This document shows positions 1 to 7,136 of a stretch of DNA of 14,087 nucleotides, in pieces. Positions within the stretch are counted from its first letter, which is position 1, and the number at the start of each line of letters is the position of its first letter. Both the position numbers and the translations under genes were made by a program. The stretch comes from Bacteroidales bacterium UBA1205 (GTDB lineage: Bacteria > Bacteroidota > Bacteroidia > Bacteroidales > WCHB1-69). Location: positions 8,324 through 22,410 of the forward strand of contig DBXT01000039.1 of assembly GCA_002309615.1 (NCBI GenBank). The letters run 5' to 3'. The notes under the pieces are model-generated. The model searched no databases, had not been told where the DNA came from, and was given only the letters and a program-made list of their open reading frames with translations.

Positions 1-25
1 TCTAAACCAGCTGAGCTAAACTCCC
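1..25 (-). tRNA. tRNA, 5' end only (runs off the left edge)
   Basis: Read on the minus strand, these 25 bases begin GGGAGTTTAGCTCAGCTGG, which is a typical tRNA 5' end. It has a seven-base acceptor strand, the universally conserved T8-A9, then a D stem and D loop with AGCTGG. The anticodon lies outside the window, so the amino acid cannot be read. The mature 5' end is placed at base 25 because the acceptor strand starts with GGG there. A Bacteroidetes -7 box lies just upstream at 42-49 on the same strand. Confidence 0.85.
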
Positions 26-41
26 TGCGATTTTGTGTTTG

Positions 42-49
42 CAAAGGTA
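42..49 (-). promoter_or_regulatory. -7 promoter box of the tRNA
   Basis: On the minus strand this reads TACCTTTG, an exact match to the Bacteroidetes TAnnTTTG -7 box. It lies 16 bases upstream of the tRNA 5' end, which leaves room for a short precursor leader. No good TTTG -33 box is visible 19-21 bases further up. Confidence 0.55.
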
Positions 50-83
50 ATATTTTTTTTTGACATATTCTTTGTTTTTTCTA

Positions 84-117
84 AAAAAATAAAAAAGCAT
101 TTAACATACTGTTAAAT
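84..117 (-). terminator. Probable Rho-independent terminator of the LRR gene
   Basis: Bases 99-105 (ATTTAAC) and 111-117 (GTTAAAT) form a perfect 7-bp inverted repeat with a 5-base loop. Read on the minus strand, the stem is followed by GC and then a run of mostly T. This is the correct order for a terminator of the minus-strand gene that ends at 203. The stem is AT-rich and therefore weak, which limits certainty. Confidence 0.45.
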
Positions 118-202
118 AATAATATATAAATAAAATATTTGCTCTTTTTTCTACTTAAACCATTATTAACCTTTCTTAGGTTCGAATAATTTTTCATCAA
201 AA

Positions 203-805
203 TTATCTCATACTGCAATTGCACGAAGGAGAAAAATAAAAACGGGTGCGAGGTAAAAGTGCCTGCATGGCAATTTTTCGCTCATCGTTCATGTTAATCA
301 CCCTCAAATCCACCTCTTTTAACGTGGATTCCAATGCCGTGATTTCTTGTGGTAGCTCTACTATCAAGTTAGACCATAAATCCAAATACACCAAATGCTC
401 CAAATATTGAATTTCACTTGGCAAACCAAACAAATAATTTCTATTTAATATCAGATATTCTAAATTGGTAAGGTTTTTAATATCTGCCGGTAAATGTTCC
501 AACTTATTGTTGGATAAGTCTAAGCGAGTAAGAGAAGTCAATTCACACACCACCGGCGGCACCTCTTTTAAGTGCATGCCTACCAACTGTAATTCTTGTA
601 AATGGGAAAATTTTCGTATTTCGGATTCAAAATCCGCCGGCAATTTCCGTTTAAGTCGCAAGCGATACACCTGAGACGGGTCTGCTTTCTTCGCTTCCTC
701 CATGGATAAATACAATACCTGCGAACTCAATGCGGCTGAATCCAATAACTGTGCCTTTGCCGTGAAACAAAGTAAACAACATAAATATAGGCACCAATAT
801 CTCAT
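203..805 (-). CDS. Small exported leucine-rich-repeat protein
   Basis: Predicted 200-residue protein with an N-terminal signal peptide (hydrophobic residues about 3-17, then AKA-Q as a likely signal peptidase I site). At least four leucine-rich repeats of about 23 residues, bacterial type, follow at roughly residues 65-160, with the pattern LxxLxLxxNxLxxLPxxIxxLxx (for example LTRLDLSNNKLEHLPADI). A short non-repeat tail ends in a Cys-rich segment. It is probably periplasmic or surface exposed and binds a protein partner, but no ligand or enzyme domain is visible. The ATG at 805 is preferred over the in-frame TTG at 823 because it directly precedes the signal peptide and the TTG overlaps the likely -7 box. 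The signal region is unusually rich in Cys (four in residues 5-13), yet there is no standard lipobox. It is transcribed alone, divergently from the TPR gene. The function is unknown. Confidence 0.8.
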   Translation of the reverse strand: MRYWCLYLCCLLCFTAKAQLLDSAALSSQVLYLSMEEAKKADPSQVYRLRLKRKLPADFESEIRKFSHLQELQLVGMHLKEVPPVVCELTSLTRLDLSNNKLEHLPADIKNLTNLEYLILNRNYLFGLPSEIQYLEHLVYLDLWSNLIVELPQEITALESTLKEVDLRVINMNDERKIAMQALLPRTRFYFSPSCNCSMR

Positions 806-820
806 ATCCTTTTTTTTCTG

Positions 821-852
821 CAAAAGTACAACATTTTTTCATTATTACCAAC
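821..852 (-). promoter_or_regulatory. Promoter of the LRR gene
   Basis: On the minus strand TACTTTTG at 828-821 matches the Bacteroidetes -7 box TAnnTTTG. A TTGG resembling the -33 TTTG lies at 852-849, with a 20-base spacer or close to it. The transcript would begin only about 10 bases before the ATG at 805, giving a very short leader. A 12-bp direct repeat (CAACATTTTTTC on the plus strand, at 829-840 and 849-860) overlaps both boxes. Confidence 0.5.
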
Positions 853-942
853 ATTTTTTCCGTGTTAAAAACAGCCATATTTATGAAAAAACACTTGTTG
901 AAAAGTAATCGTTTTTTTGTTTTTTCGTACTTTGGGGAATTT

Positions 943-950
943 TACATTTG
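943..950 (+). promoter_or_regulatory. -7 promoter box of the TPR/beta-barrel unit
   Basis: TACATTTG matches the Bacteroidetes -7 consensus TAnnTTTG and lies 22 bases upstream of the ATG at 973. The expected -33 region at about 916-924 is T-rich, with TTTG at 916-919. The spacing to that TTTG is slightly too long (23 bases), so the -33 assignment is uncertain. Confidence 0.45.
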
Positions 951-972
951 TAATGTATAAAATTGGATTACA

Positions 973-3900
973 ATGAAGGCTAATAATTTTGTTAATTTAT
1001 TTATAATCAGTGTTATTATTGGTTTTTGCGGACTTGTCAACGCTCAACAAACACGCAAATACCACTCCCCTGAACATGAATTTATGAGAGCGGAGGAACT
1101 ATTCGGCATGCAACAATACGGCTCTGCCAAAACATTGTTCACTTCCGTGTACGAAAAAATTGACGAACCTTTTGACACCCGCAAACAAAGTTCGCTGTAT
1201 TATATGTCTTTGTGTGCATCCTTGCTTTGCAACGAAGATGCTCCGAAACTAGCCTACTATTTTGCGGATCAATATCCTGAATACATGCACTTGGATAGAG
1301 TTTGGTTTACTTTGGGCAATTATTATTTCACCAAAAAACAATACAAAAAAGCGTTGGTTGAATATTCCAAAATAAGCACCAAAATACTATCCGAAGAAGA
1401 AATGTATGCCTATAAATTCAAAGTAGGATATTGTTATTTTTTACAAGAAAATTACGATGCCGCCAAACCACTATTTGCAGAATTGCAACAAACAGACAAC
1501 GAATACAAGAACAAAGCCACTTTCTATTATTCCCACATACTCTATACAGAAGAAAACTACAATGCCGCTTTAATAGGGTTTGACAAACTTAAAGAGGAAG
1601 ACACCTATTCTTCCATAGTGCCTTTTTATATAGCACATATTTATTTCAACACCAAACAATATGCCGAAATTATCGCCAAAAAAGAAGAGCTGCTCAGCAA
1701 AAGCAGCAGCAAGCGTTTGCCCGAAATCAACGGCTTGATAGCCCAATCATATTTTCATTTACAACAATACAATGAAGCTATCCCCTATTTTGATACCTAT
1801 ATACAAACCAATACCCAAACCATTATTCCCGAAATATATTACATGGCAGGCTATTGCTATTACCAAACCCGACAATATGCCGATGCTGTTCCTCTATTGA
1901 CAAAATCCATAAGCGATAACGACAGCCTCAACCAATATGCACAATACACCCTTGGCGACTGTTATTTGAAAAATCAACAGAAAGAATTTGCCTCCCGTGC
2001 TTTTTTAGCTGCTCATGAAAAAGGAAACAATGCCACCATTAAAGAAGATGCCCTTTATCACTATGCCAAACTGCAATACGAACTTTCCAGCAATCCTTTT
2101 GTAGGAGCGATTGCCTCTTTTGAAAAATATTTAAATGACTACCCTGATTCCGAACGCAAAAATGAAGCGGAAACTTTTCTTTCCTCCATATACCTTACCA
2201 CACATAACTATAAAGCCGCTATTGCCTCATTGGAAAAAATTGAAAACAAAAGTGTGGTCTTGCTACAAGCCTATCAAAGGGTTACCTATTTTAGAGCATT
2301 GGAATTATTTAATGATAACAATTTAGACGAAGCGGAAAAATATTTAAACCTATCCATCCAAAACAATTACGATGCCACCACCTATGCTCAAGCAACATTT
2401 TGGAAAGGAGAAATAGCTTATTTAAGAGGTAATTATAAAGAAGCTTCACAAATATACAATCTGTTTTTGAACAATTCCCGATCTTCACTTGTGGCAGAAT
2501 ATCCTTTGTGTTACTACAATTTGGGTTATGCTGAATTCAAACAAAAAAAATATTCTTCAGCCATTAAATATTTCAACAATTTTTTAGGTTTGGAACCGCA
2601 AGTGAGCAATAAAAAAATGATAGCCGATGCCAACAACAGAGTGGGAGACTGCTATTTTATGCTTTCGCAGTTAGAAACGGCCATTGTTTATTATGACAAA
2701 GTGATAATGCTCAATTTTTATGATGTGGACTATGCATTGTTCCAAAAAGCACAATCGGAAGGCGGCCTGAGTCGCTATAATGAAAAGAACAAAACCATGC
2801 AACAATTGGTAAGTAAATATCCGAACTCTCCCTATTTGGCAGATGCCCAATATGAAATTGCGCTCAATTACGCCACCGCCGGCAATACACAAGCTGCCTT
2901 ACAAGCATTTGACCAATTTATTGCCAACAATCCCAACAACCCGTTGGTTAAAGCAGCCTTGTTGAAAAAAGGGTCCATATATTATAACACCGAACGTGAT
3001 GAAGATGCCGTTAATACCTATAAACAATTGATTAAAGAATATCCCAATAGCGAAGAAGCCGGAACGGCACTCAAAAGTATAGAAAATATTTATGTTGCCA
3101 ATGGCAATGTAGAAGACTTTTTCAATTATGTTCGTAGCGTATCGGCTCGACAAATCACCGTTTCTTATCAAGATTCCATTATGTATAATGCAGCATCGGA
3201 AAAATATTTTAACGGAAATTTTGTAGATGCTGAAAAAGGCTTTGACCAATATATCAATCGCTTCCCCGAAGGGGTGTTTATACAAAAAGTACAATATTAC
3301 AAAGGAGAGTGCGCTATGCGACGCAACGATTTTGCACAAGCCCTGCCCGCATTCCGTTATGTTATCGCTCACGAAAGCGATTTCCAATTCCTTCTCCCTT
3401 CTTTGCATTATGCTTCTTTTATATGCTATCGCGACAGCAATTATACCGAAGCCCTCAACTATTATCAAAAAATGAGCACTATAGCCACACTGCCTTCGCA
3501 AAAAACAGAAGCCATGGAAGGTCAAATGTTGTGCCAATTTCATTTGAAACAATATGCACAAGCAATAGAACTGGCACAAAACATGCTCAAAGAAGATAAA
3601 ATTGACATCAACCAAAACGAAACGGCACACCTCATCATAGCTCGCTCAGCTATGCAAATAGATAGTTTTAATTTGGCTCAAAAACATTACCAAATACTAT
3701 CCCGCCAAAGCAAAGGGGAAGCCGCCTCGGAGGCTTTGTACTATTTGGCCTACATTCAATATCTACAAGGTGACTGGGATACCACCGAAAAATATATATT
3801 CGATATGCTCGTCAACATCACTCATGATTATTGGCTGGCCAAATCATATATATTGTTAGGTGATGTTTATCTGCAAAAAGGCAATAGTTTCCAAGCTAAA

Positions 3901-4044
3901 TATACCTATTTGAGCATAATGGAAAACTACGACGGTGAGGACTTAAAAGCCATTGCCACCGAAAAATACAATGCCATAATAGCCCAAGAAGAAAATCAAA
4001 ATAAAAAGGCAACCGATACAGAAGACAACGAAACGGAAGAATAG
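973..4044 (+). CDS. Giant secreted TPR-repeat protein
   Basis: Predicted 1023-residue protein. Residues 1-25 form a signal peptide (hydrophobic core LFIISVIIGFCGL, likely cleavage after VNA before QQ). Nearly all the rest is tetratricopeptide repeats. At least a dozen units are recognisable by the alternating pattern of Y/A-G-Y-C-Y-F ... Y-A-A ... F, for example GYCYFLQENYDAAKPLF, YNLGYAEFKQKKYSSAIKYF and GDVYLQKGNSFQAKY. Repeat pairs ending in YPNS or YPDS resemble the YbgF/BamD-like TPR type. The last 20 residues are a charged tail rich in Glu, Lys and Asp. No enzyme domain is visible. It is probably a periplasmic or outer-membrane-associated scaffold. It sits 8 bases upstream of an outer-membrane barrel gene, which suggests the two act together, perhaps in envelope assembly or transport; that role is inference. 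The ATG at 973 directly precedes the signal peptide. Confidence 0.88.
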   Translation: MKANNFVNLFIISVIIGFCGLVNAQQTRKYHSPEHEFMRAEELFGMQQYGSAKTLFTSVYEKIDEPFDTRKQSSLYYMSLCASLLCNEDAPKLAYYFADQYPEYMHLDRVWFTLGNYYFTKKQYKKALVEYSKISTKILSEEEMYAYKFKVGYCYFLQENYDAAKPLFAELQQTDNEYKNKATFYYSHILYTEENYNAALIGFDKLKEEDTYSSIVPFYIAHIYFNTKQYAEIIAKKEELLSKSSSKRLPEINGLIAQSYFHLQQYNEAIPYFDTYIQTNTQTIIPEIYYMAGYCYYQTRQYADAVPLLTKSISDNDSLNQYAQYTLGDCYLKNQQKEFASRAFLAAHEKGNNATIKEDALYHYAKLQYELSSNPFVGAIASFEKYLNDYPDSERKNEAETFLSSIYLTTHNYKAAIASLEKIENKSVVLLQAYQRVTYFRALELFNDNNLDEAEKYLNLSIQNNYDATTYAQATFWKGEIAYLRGNYKEASQIYNLFLNNSRSSLVAEYPLCYYNLGYAEFKQKKYSSAIKYFNNFLGLEPQVSNKKMIADANNRVGDCYFMLSQLETAIVYYDKVIMLNFYDVDYALFQKAQSEGGLSRYNEKNKTMQQLVSKYPNSPYLADAQYEIALNYATAGNTQAALQAFDQFIANNPNNPLVKAALLKKGSIYYNTERDEDAVNTYKQLIKEYPNSEEAGTALKSIENIYVANGNVEDFFNYVRSVSARQITVSYQDSIMYNAASEKYFNGNFVDAEKGFDQYINRFPEGVFIQKVQYYKGECAMRRNDFAQALPAFRYVIAHESDFQFLLPSLHYASFICYRDSNYTEALNYYQKMSTIATLPSQKTEAMEGQMLCQFHLKQYAQAIELAQNMLKEDKIDINQNETAHLIIARSAMQIDSFNLAQKHYQILSRQSKGEAASEALYYLAYIQYLQGDWDTTEKYIFDMLVNITHDYWLAKSYILLGDVYLQKGNSFQAKYTYLSIMENYDGEDLKAIATEKYNAIIAQEENQNKKATDTEDNETEE

Positions 4045-4052
4045 AAATAGTG

Positions 4053-5819
4053 ATGAATATGAAAACAAGATATAATTTCAGAATAGTGCTCGCCACTTTA
4101 TTGGCACTTGTTAACATACCAATATTCGCTCAATCACAATACGATGTGGTGGTTAATTCCAATTTCAGTCCCTCCATCAGCGATGCACAAGAAAAAATAA
4201 ACGCAAAAGCCGAAATAAAAGACACCGCCAAAAATACACACACGGTTAACTACAATGTGGAAACCCCCGTGTATAATTATAGCTTACCGCCTCAACCCAT
4301 CAACGCTCCCAAAGTGGGAAAAGATATGATAGCCCGTCTATACCGCAATTATTTGAAAGTGGGATTCGGAAATTACCTCACCCCCTATTTGGATTTTGAA
4401 GCCAATAGCCTGCGTTCAACACAATATACGCTATCAGCTAAAGTATTTCACCATTCTTCCTGGGGAAAAATAAAAACCTATGCCCCCGCACATTTTAGCG
4501 ATACCCGTGCTGATTTGTACGGACAGAAATATTTTAAAGACTACACTCTTTACGCTAATGCCGGATATACACACCTGTTCGCAGAATGCTATGGATTTCA
4601 ACCCGATACCATATTCGGAGATTTAAAAAAAGATTCCAACGACAAAATAGACATTAAAGGAAAAGATATTGCCCGCCACTACCATCATGCCTATGCCGAT
4701 GTTGCTTTGGCAAGCAATGCCTTGCTTAATGCTTTTAAACTCAACCAATATTATCATGTCGGCTACGATTTTTTAACCGATAACAACAAAAATACTTACG
4801 AACATCTATTGAATATTGATGCCGCCATAGACCATAACATTAAAGTTAAGAAATTGGAATATATCAACGTGGGGGGGACATTGGGAATGGATTATCAGCA
4901 CAATCGCTGGCTGGGGACCATGTTAACCGATAACTGGAAAATATACCTCAACCCCTTTGCCGCCTTACAATGGAAAGATTATTATTTCAAAGTGGGATTC
5001 AATGCCACTTTCGGCTTAGAGCCCCATAAAAAAGTGGGATTCCACATATATCCCGATATTGAAGCAAGATTAGCCTTCGTGCCCAATATATTTTCACTCT
5101 ATTTTAAAGTAGACGGCGGACTAAGACACAACAGTTTGCAACATATGATAGGGGAAAATCCGTATTTGGCCGATATTTTACCTATATATAATATAGATGA
5201 AAAAACACGCATTTATTTAGGTTTGCAAACGAGCGTATCACGCAGCCTTACCATAGGAGCCGGCGCATCCTTCAGTTTTTACGAAGGCTTGCCGTTTTTT
5301 ATAGTAGATACCAACCACACTTTTACCTATAGGGATAGTACCGTGCGTTTGTTCAATACCTTCACGCTTACCGATGACACCACCACGGCTAAAGTGCTGA
5401 ACGTACATTTTGACCTCAACTATAAATATGCCGATATGCTCAAATTGGGATGTAATGTGGATTATAATTTATATCTATTAAGTAAAAATGTATTAAAGCC
5501 ATGGTACCAACCAGCACTCACCGTTCAATTCAATGCGCAATACATATTATTGAAAAAATTTGTATTCAAATTGGATTTTTATGTCAGTGCTTTTGCCTAC
5601 CAACCCGATTTTACCACTGGCAAAGCCGTGGGCATGAAGCCTATATTTGACTTCGATTTCGGTTTTGAATACTTATGGTCCAAACGTTTTTCCATATTCG
5701 CAGACTTGAACAACTTCCCCTGCCAAAGAAATCGTGTTTATTATGATTATCCCAACCATAGAATTAACGCTTTGGTGGGGATAAAATATTGTTTCGGCGG
5801 AGAATCTGTAAAAAAATAA
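4053..5819 (+). CDS. Predicted outer-membrane beta-barrel protein
   Basis: Predicted 588-residue protein. A signal peptide (hydrophobic core VLATLLALVNIPIF, likely cleavage after FAQ) is followed by a polar linker to about residue 95 with Pro-rich stretches. About 480 residues follow that are rich in alternating aromatic and polar residues, typical of beta-barrel strands (for example YLKVGFGNYLTPYLDF and INALVGIKYCF near the end). The KVGF motif recurs three times. The C-terminal strand ends in Phe followed by a short GGESVKK tail. No clear TonB box or plug domain is visible, so I do not call it a TonB-dependent receptor, although related proteins are often annotated that way. An in-frame GTG lies at 4050, and ATG codons at 4053 and 4059 are both possible starts. 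It is probably co-transcribed with the upstream TPR gene. Substrate and role are unknown. Confidence 0.8.
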   Translation: MNMKTRYNFRIVLATLLALVNIPIFAQSQYDVVVNSNFSPSISDAQEKINAKAEIKDTAKNTHTVNYNVETPVYNYSLPPQPINAPKVGKDMIARLYRNYLKVGFGNYLTPYLDFEANSLRSTQYTLSAKVFHHSSWGKIKTYAPAHFSDTRADLYGQKYFKDYTLYANAGYTHLFAECYGFQPDTIFGDLKKDSNDKIDIKGKDIARHYHHAYADVALASNALLNAFKLNQYYHVGYDFLTDNNKNTYEHLLNIDAAIDHNIKVKKLEYINVGGTLGMDYQHNRWLGTMLTDNWKIYLNPFAALQWKDYYFKVGFNATFGLEPHKKVGFHIYPDIEARLAFVPNIFSLYFKVDGGLRHNSLQHMIGENPYLADILPIYNIDEKTRIYLGLQTSVSRSLTIGAGASFSFYEGLPFFIVDTNHTFTYRDSTVRLFNTFTLTDDTTTAKVLNVHFDLNYKYADMLKLGCNVDYNLYLLSKNVLKPWYQPALTVQFNAQYILLKKFVFKLDFYVSAFAYQPDFTTGKAVGMKPIFDFDFGFEYLWSKRFSIFADLNNFPCQRNRVYYDYPNHRINALVGIKYCFGGESVKK

Positions 5820-6065
5820 CGCATTACAATATTTGCCCGTTTTCTTTATTTTGAGAAAATGCATGCCAAATTCTTCTTTTTAAAAGAGGAAAAGGGAAAA
5901 TCCGTTTTATGCATACTTTTCGCCTTGATTCAATGATGTTATTTTAGGACAAAGTGTTTATTTAATAGTATTCTCTTAAGATATTTCAAAAAAATAGTTG
6001 CCTTGTTAGGATGTATAACAGAATGTTGAAAATTTTTCTCGTTGTATATCAAATGTTTATGAAAT

Positions 6066-6087
6066 GTTTTTAAATTTCTTTAAAAAC
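6066..6087. repeat. AT-rich perfect hairpin
   Basis: Bases 6066-6074 and 6079-6087 form a perfect 9-bp inverted repeat (GTTTTTAAA with TTTAAAAAC) around a TTTC loop. It is not followed by a T run on either strand in the usual position, so it is not called a terminator. It may stop transcription bidirectionally or simply reflect the AT-rich composition. Confidence 0.5.
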
Positions 6088-6114
6088 AAAGCGATTTCGT
6101 ATTATTTTTTTTAT

Positions 6115-6122
6115 TACTTTTG
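6115..6122 (+). promoter_or_regulatory. Possible -7 promoter box in the spacer
   Basis: TACTTTTG is an exact TAnnTTTG match. A TTTC about 16 bases upstream is a poor -33 box. If active, the transcript would cross the hairpins at 6327-6355 and 6578-6611 and could be a small RNA or the leader of the stop-free stretch. Weak support. Confidence 0.25.
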
Positions 6123-6326
6123 TAAAATAAATATTTTCATAAGTGACAACTACACATAATATAATTATATCCTTTTTTACATTAGTAAAAAACGAATTAA
6201 AAAAGACATGTATAGGAACTATTGCAAAAAATAATTCCTTTGCCTGTCTTATTTTTTTCTTTCATACTAATACCACCTATCGGCTATTCACTCCATTAAA
6301 ACAAGACTTCAGTTTGGGCTAAGTTC

Positions 6327-6355
6327 GCCTTTGCCTGAAATATAAAGGCAAAGGC
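6327..6355. repeat. GC-rich perfect hairpin in the spacer
   Basis: GCCTTTGCCT at 6327-6336 is exactly complementary to AGGCAAAGGC at 6346-6355, with a 9-base AT-rich loop. It is followed by seven A residues on the plus strand, so the T run precedes the stem on the minus strand. This is the wrong order for a canonical terminator on either strand. Possible uses are a structured RNA element or a transcript end on a different model. Confidence 0.7.
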
Positions 6356-6467
6356 AAAAAAACAGTTTTTTCCAACGACATCTATCTCTATTATCAAACT
6401 TTAAAAAAACAAAATCTGATATTTGTGAAATTTCCAAAAGATGTTGTCTTTTTGTACATTTATCAAA

Positions 6468-6475
6468 CAAATCTA
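6468..6475 (-). promoter_or_regulatory. Possible minus-strand -7 promoter box in the spacer
   Basis: On the minus strand this reads TAGATTTG, matching TAnnTTTG, with a TTGA about 20 bases upstream as a possible -33 box. A minus-strand transcript from here would run into the hairpin at 6355-6327. No gene on that strand is convincing, so this may be chance in AT-rich DNA. Confidence 0.25.
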
Positions 6476-6577
6476 TTATTTTATTTCGGGCGAATCAATC
6501 TATTTTTTCACAACACTTTCCACCGTTGATGAACCAAAACAAAAGGACCAACATTATTAGAAAAGCTATTACCGAAG

Positions 6578-6611
6578 AACTTGCAAGTAACTACAAACAC
6601 ACTTGCAAGTT
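6578..6611. repeat. Pair of ACTTGCAAGT palindromes forming an 11-bp stem
   Basis: The 10-bp palindrome ACTTGCAAGT occurs at 6579-6588 and again at 6601-6610. Their flanks extend to an 11-bp perfect inverted repeat (6578-6588 with 6601-6611) around a 12-base loop. The right arm is followed by TTTGCCTTTT, so on the plus strand the stem could act as a terminator. Alternatively the two identical dyads, 22 bp apart and so about two helical turns, could bind a dimeric regulator. The sequence alone does not decide between them. Confidence 0.6.
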
Positions 6612-6678
6612 TTGCCTTTTATAAGCATCTCATAATTGAAATATTTTCGAATTTTCAGCAAAATAAAAAGACGAAAAC

Positions 6679-6853
6679 GGCCTGAAGGGCCAACAGATTA
6701 TCAAGCCCATGGCATCGCCATGGGCGTAAAAACAATATTACGTATAGTCGCTCTGTAAGGGTATAAGCTTTTGCCCCTTCAGGGCGCATTATATGGTTGT
6801 TCATTCATGCCAAGGACTTTGTCCTTGGTTGATAGAAGGTGCCCTTTTAGGGC
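6679..6853. repeat. Mirror-symmetric six-hairpin array (REP doublet, REPIN-like)
   Basis: Six small inverted repeats lie in mirror order. They are a short stem-loop (6679-6691, GGCCTGAAGGGCC), a long one (6705-6725, 9-bp stem, ATC loop), a degenerate short one (6750-6762), then in opposite orientation a short one (6773-6785, GCCCCTTCAGGGC), a long one (6810-6828, 8-bp stem, TTT loop) and a short one (6841-6853, 5-bp stem). Spacers are 13, 24, 10, 24 and 12 bases, nearly a mirror. In both half-units the long stem is preceded by ATCAA when read in its own orientation. The two halves are therefore diverged inverted copies of one unit of short-long-short hairpins. This resembles REP doublets, which are mobilised in trans by RAYT transposases. 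Small peptides read from it (such as MPRTLSLVD) are not genes. Confidence 0.75.
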
Positions 6854-6865
6854 AATTCATGAATT
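6854..6865. repeat. 12-bp palindrome next to the hairpin array
   Basis: AATTCATGAATT is a perfect 12-bp palindrome directly abutting the last hairpin of the array. It may be a boundary of the element or a regulator site, or chance in AT-rich DNA. Confidence 0.4.
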
Positions 6866-7001
6866 ATGAAAACGCTATCGGTCTGTTTTAGATTGTTGAA
6901 ATGGAAAATATATTGCCTACCTCCAACAACTGAAAACAAATTTTGGGTGTACAATAAGAAAAAAAACAGGAAAAACGACCTTCCATAACGAATATTTATT
7001 A

Positions 7002-7009
7002 TAATTTTG
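7002..7009 (+). promoter_or_regulatory. -7 promoter box of the thiamine operon
   Basis: TAATTTTG matches TAnnTTTG. Transcription would start near 7015, just before the hairpin at 7021-7040 and 43 bases before the riboswitch. The -33 region is not a clear TTTG (TTCC at 6981-6984), so the strength is uncertain. Its position relative to the riboswitch is what makes it likely. Confidence 0.55.
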
Positions 7010-7020
7010 CATCTATGAAC

Positions 7021-7040
7021 ATCGGAAGATGTCTTCCGAT
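7021..7040 (+). promoter_or_regulatory. Perfect 5' hairpin of the thi leader RNA
   Basis: ATCGGAAGA at 7021-7029 is exactly complementary to TCTTCCGAT at 7032-7040, giving a stem of eight or nine pairs. With the predicted start near 7015, this stem would be at the very 5' end of the operon mRNA. Such 5' stems often protect mRNA from decay. It may also be a DNA site for a dimeric regulator. Confidence 0.6.
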
Positions 7041-7057
7041 TCGTTCTTTACATATAA

Positions 7058-7136
7058 ATTATTGGGGTGCTGAAATTTAGTAGGCTGAGATGATACCCGT
7101 TGACCGGTCTGGTAATGCAGATTCGGGAATGATAAT
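7058..7136 (+). promoter_or_regulatory. TPP riboswitch (THI element)
   Basis: This aptamer binds thiamine pyrophosphate and represses the thiamine operon when the vitamin is plentiful. The conserved parts are visible in order: P1 strand ATTATT (7058-7063), GGGT (7065-7068), the P3 arm (7069-7084), CTGAGA (7085-7090), ATACCC (7093-7098) pairing with GGGT as P2, then CCG (7104-7106) with CGG (7124-7126) as P4, TCTG (7108-7111) with CAGA (7118-7121) as P5 around GTAATG, and finally GATAAT (7131-7136) closing P1. There is no following T-run terminator before thiD at 7177, so control is more likely at translation than at termination. CGGGA at 7125-7129 could instead pair with TCCCG at 7156-7160, a possible switch pairing. 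Confidence 0.92.

Larger units (their letters stand above)
5820..7001. other. 1.2-kb spacer rich in inverted repeats, no convincing gene
   Basis: I see no supported protein gene here. The spacer is AT-rich. It contains a 9-bp AT-rich hairpin (6066-6087), a possible plus-strand -7 box (6115-6122), a 10-bp GC-rich hairpin (6327-6355), a possible minus-strand -7 box (6468-6475), a 92-codon stop-free stretch (6346-6621), a pair of palindromes (6578-6611), the mirror hairpin array (6679-6853) and a 12-bp palindrome AATTCATGAATT (6854-6865). A possible weak U-rich hairpin region just after the barrel gene (5840-5891) may end its transcript, but no canonical terminator is visible. A small RNA gene in this spacer cannot be excluded. 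Confidence 0.7.

Noticed and set aside
2899..3630. Minus-strand 243-codon ORF
   Set aside because: Lies wholly inside the TPR gene and is a shadow of its biased codons; no domain or start signal.
4053..5819. TonB-dependent receptor
   Set aside because: Barrel-like but too short and without a visible plug domain or TonB box; called only a beta-barrel protein.
5840..5891. Terminator of the beta-barrel gene
   Set aside because: Two weak AT-rich stems, neither followed by a clear T run, so kept only as a possibility in the spacer entry.
6679..6853. CRISPR array
   Set aside because: Units are hairpins in inverted order with short unequal spacers; no direct repeats of uniform length and no cas genes.
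6808..6870. Short ORF reading MPRTLSLVD within the hairpin array
   Set aside because: It is a translation of the inverted repeats; no ribosome site or protein family.
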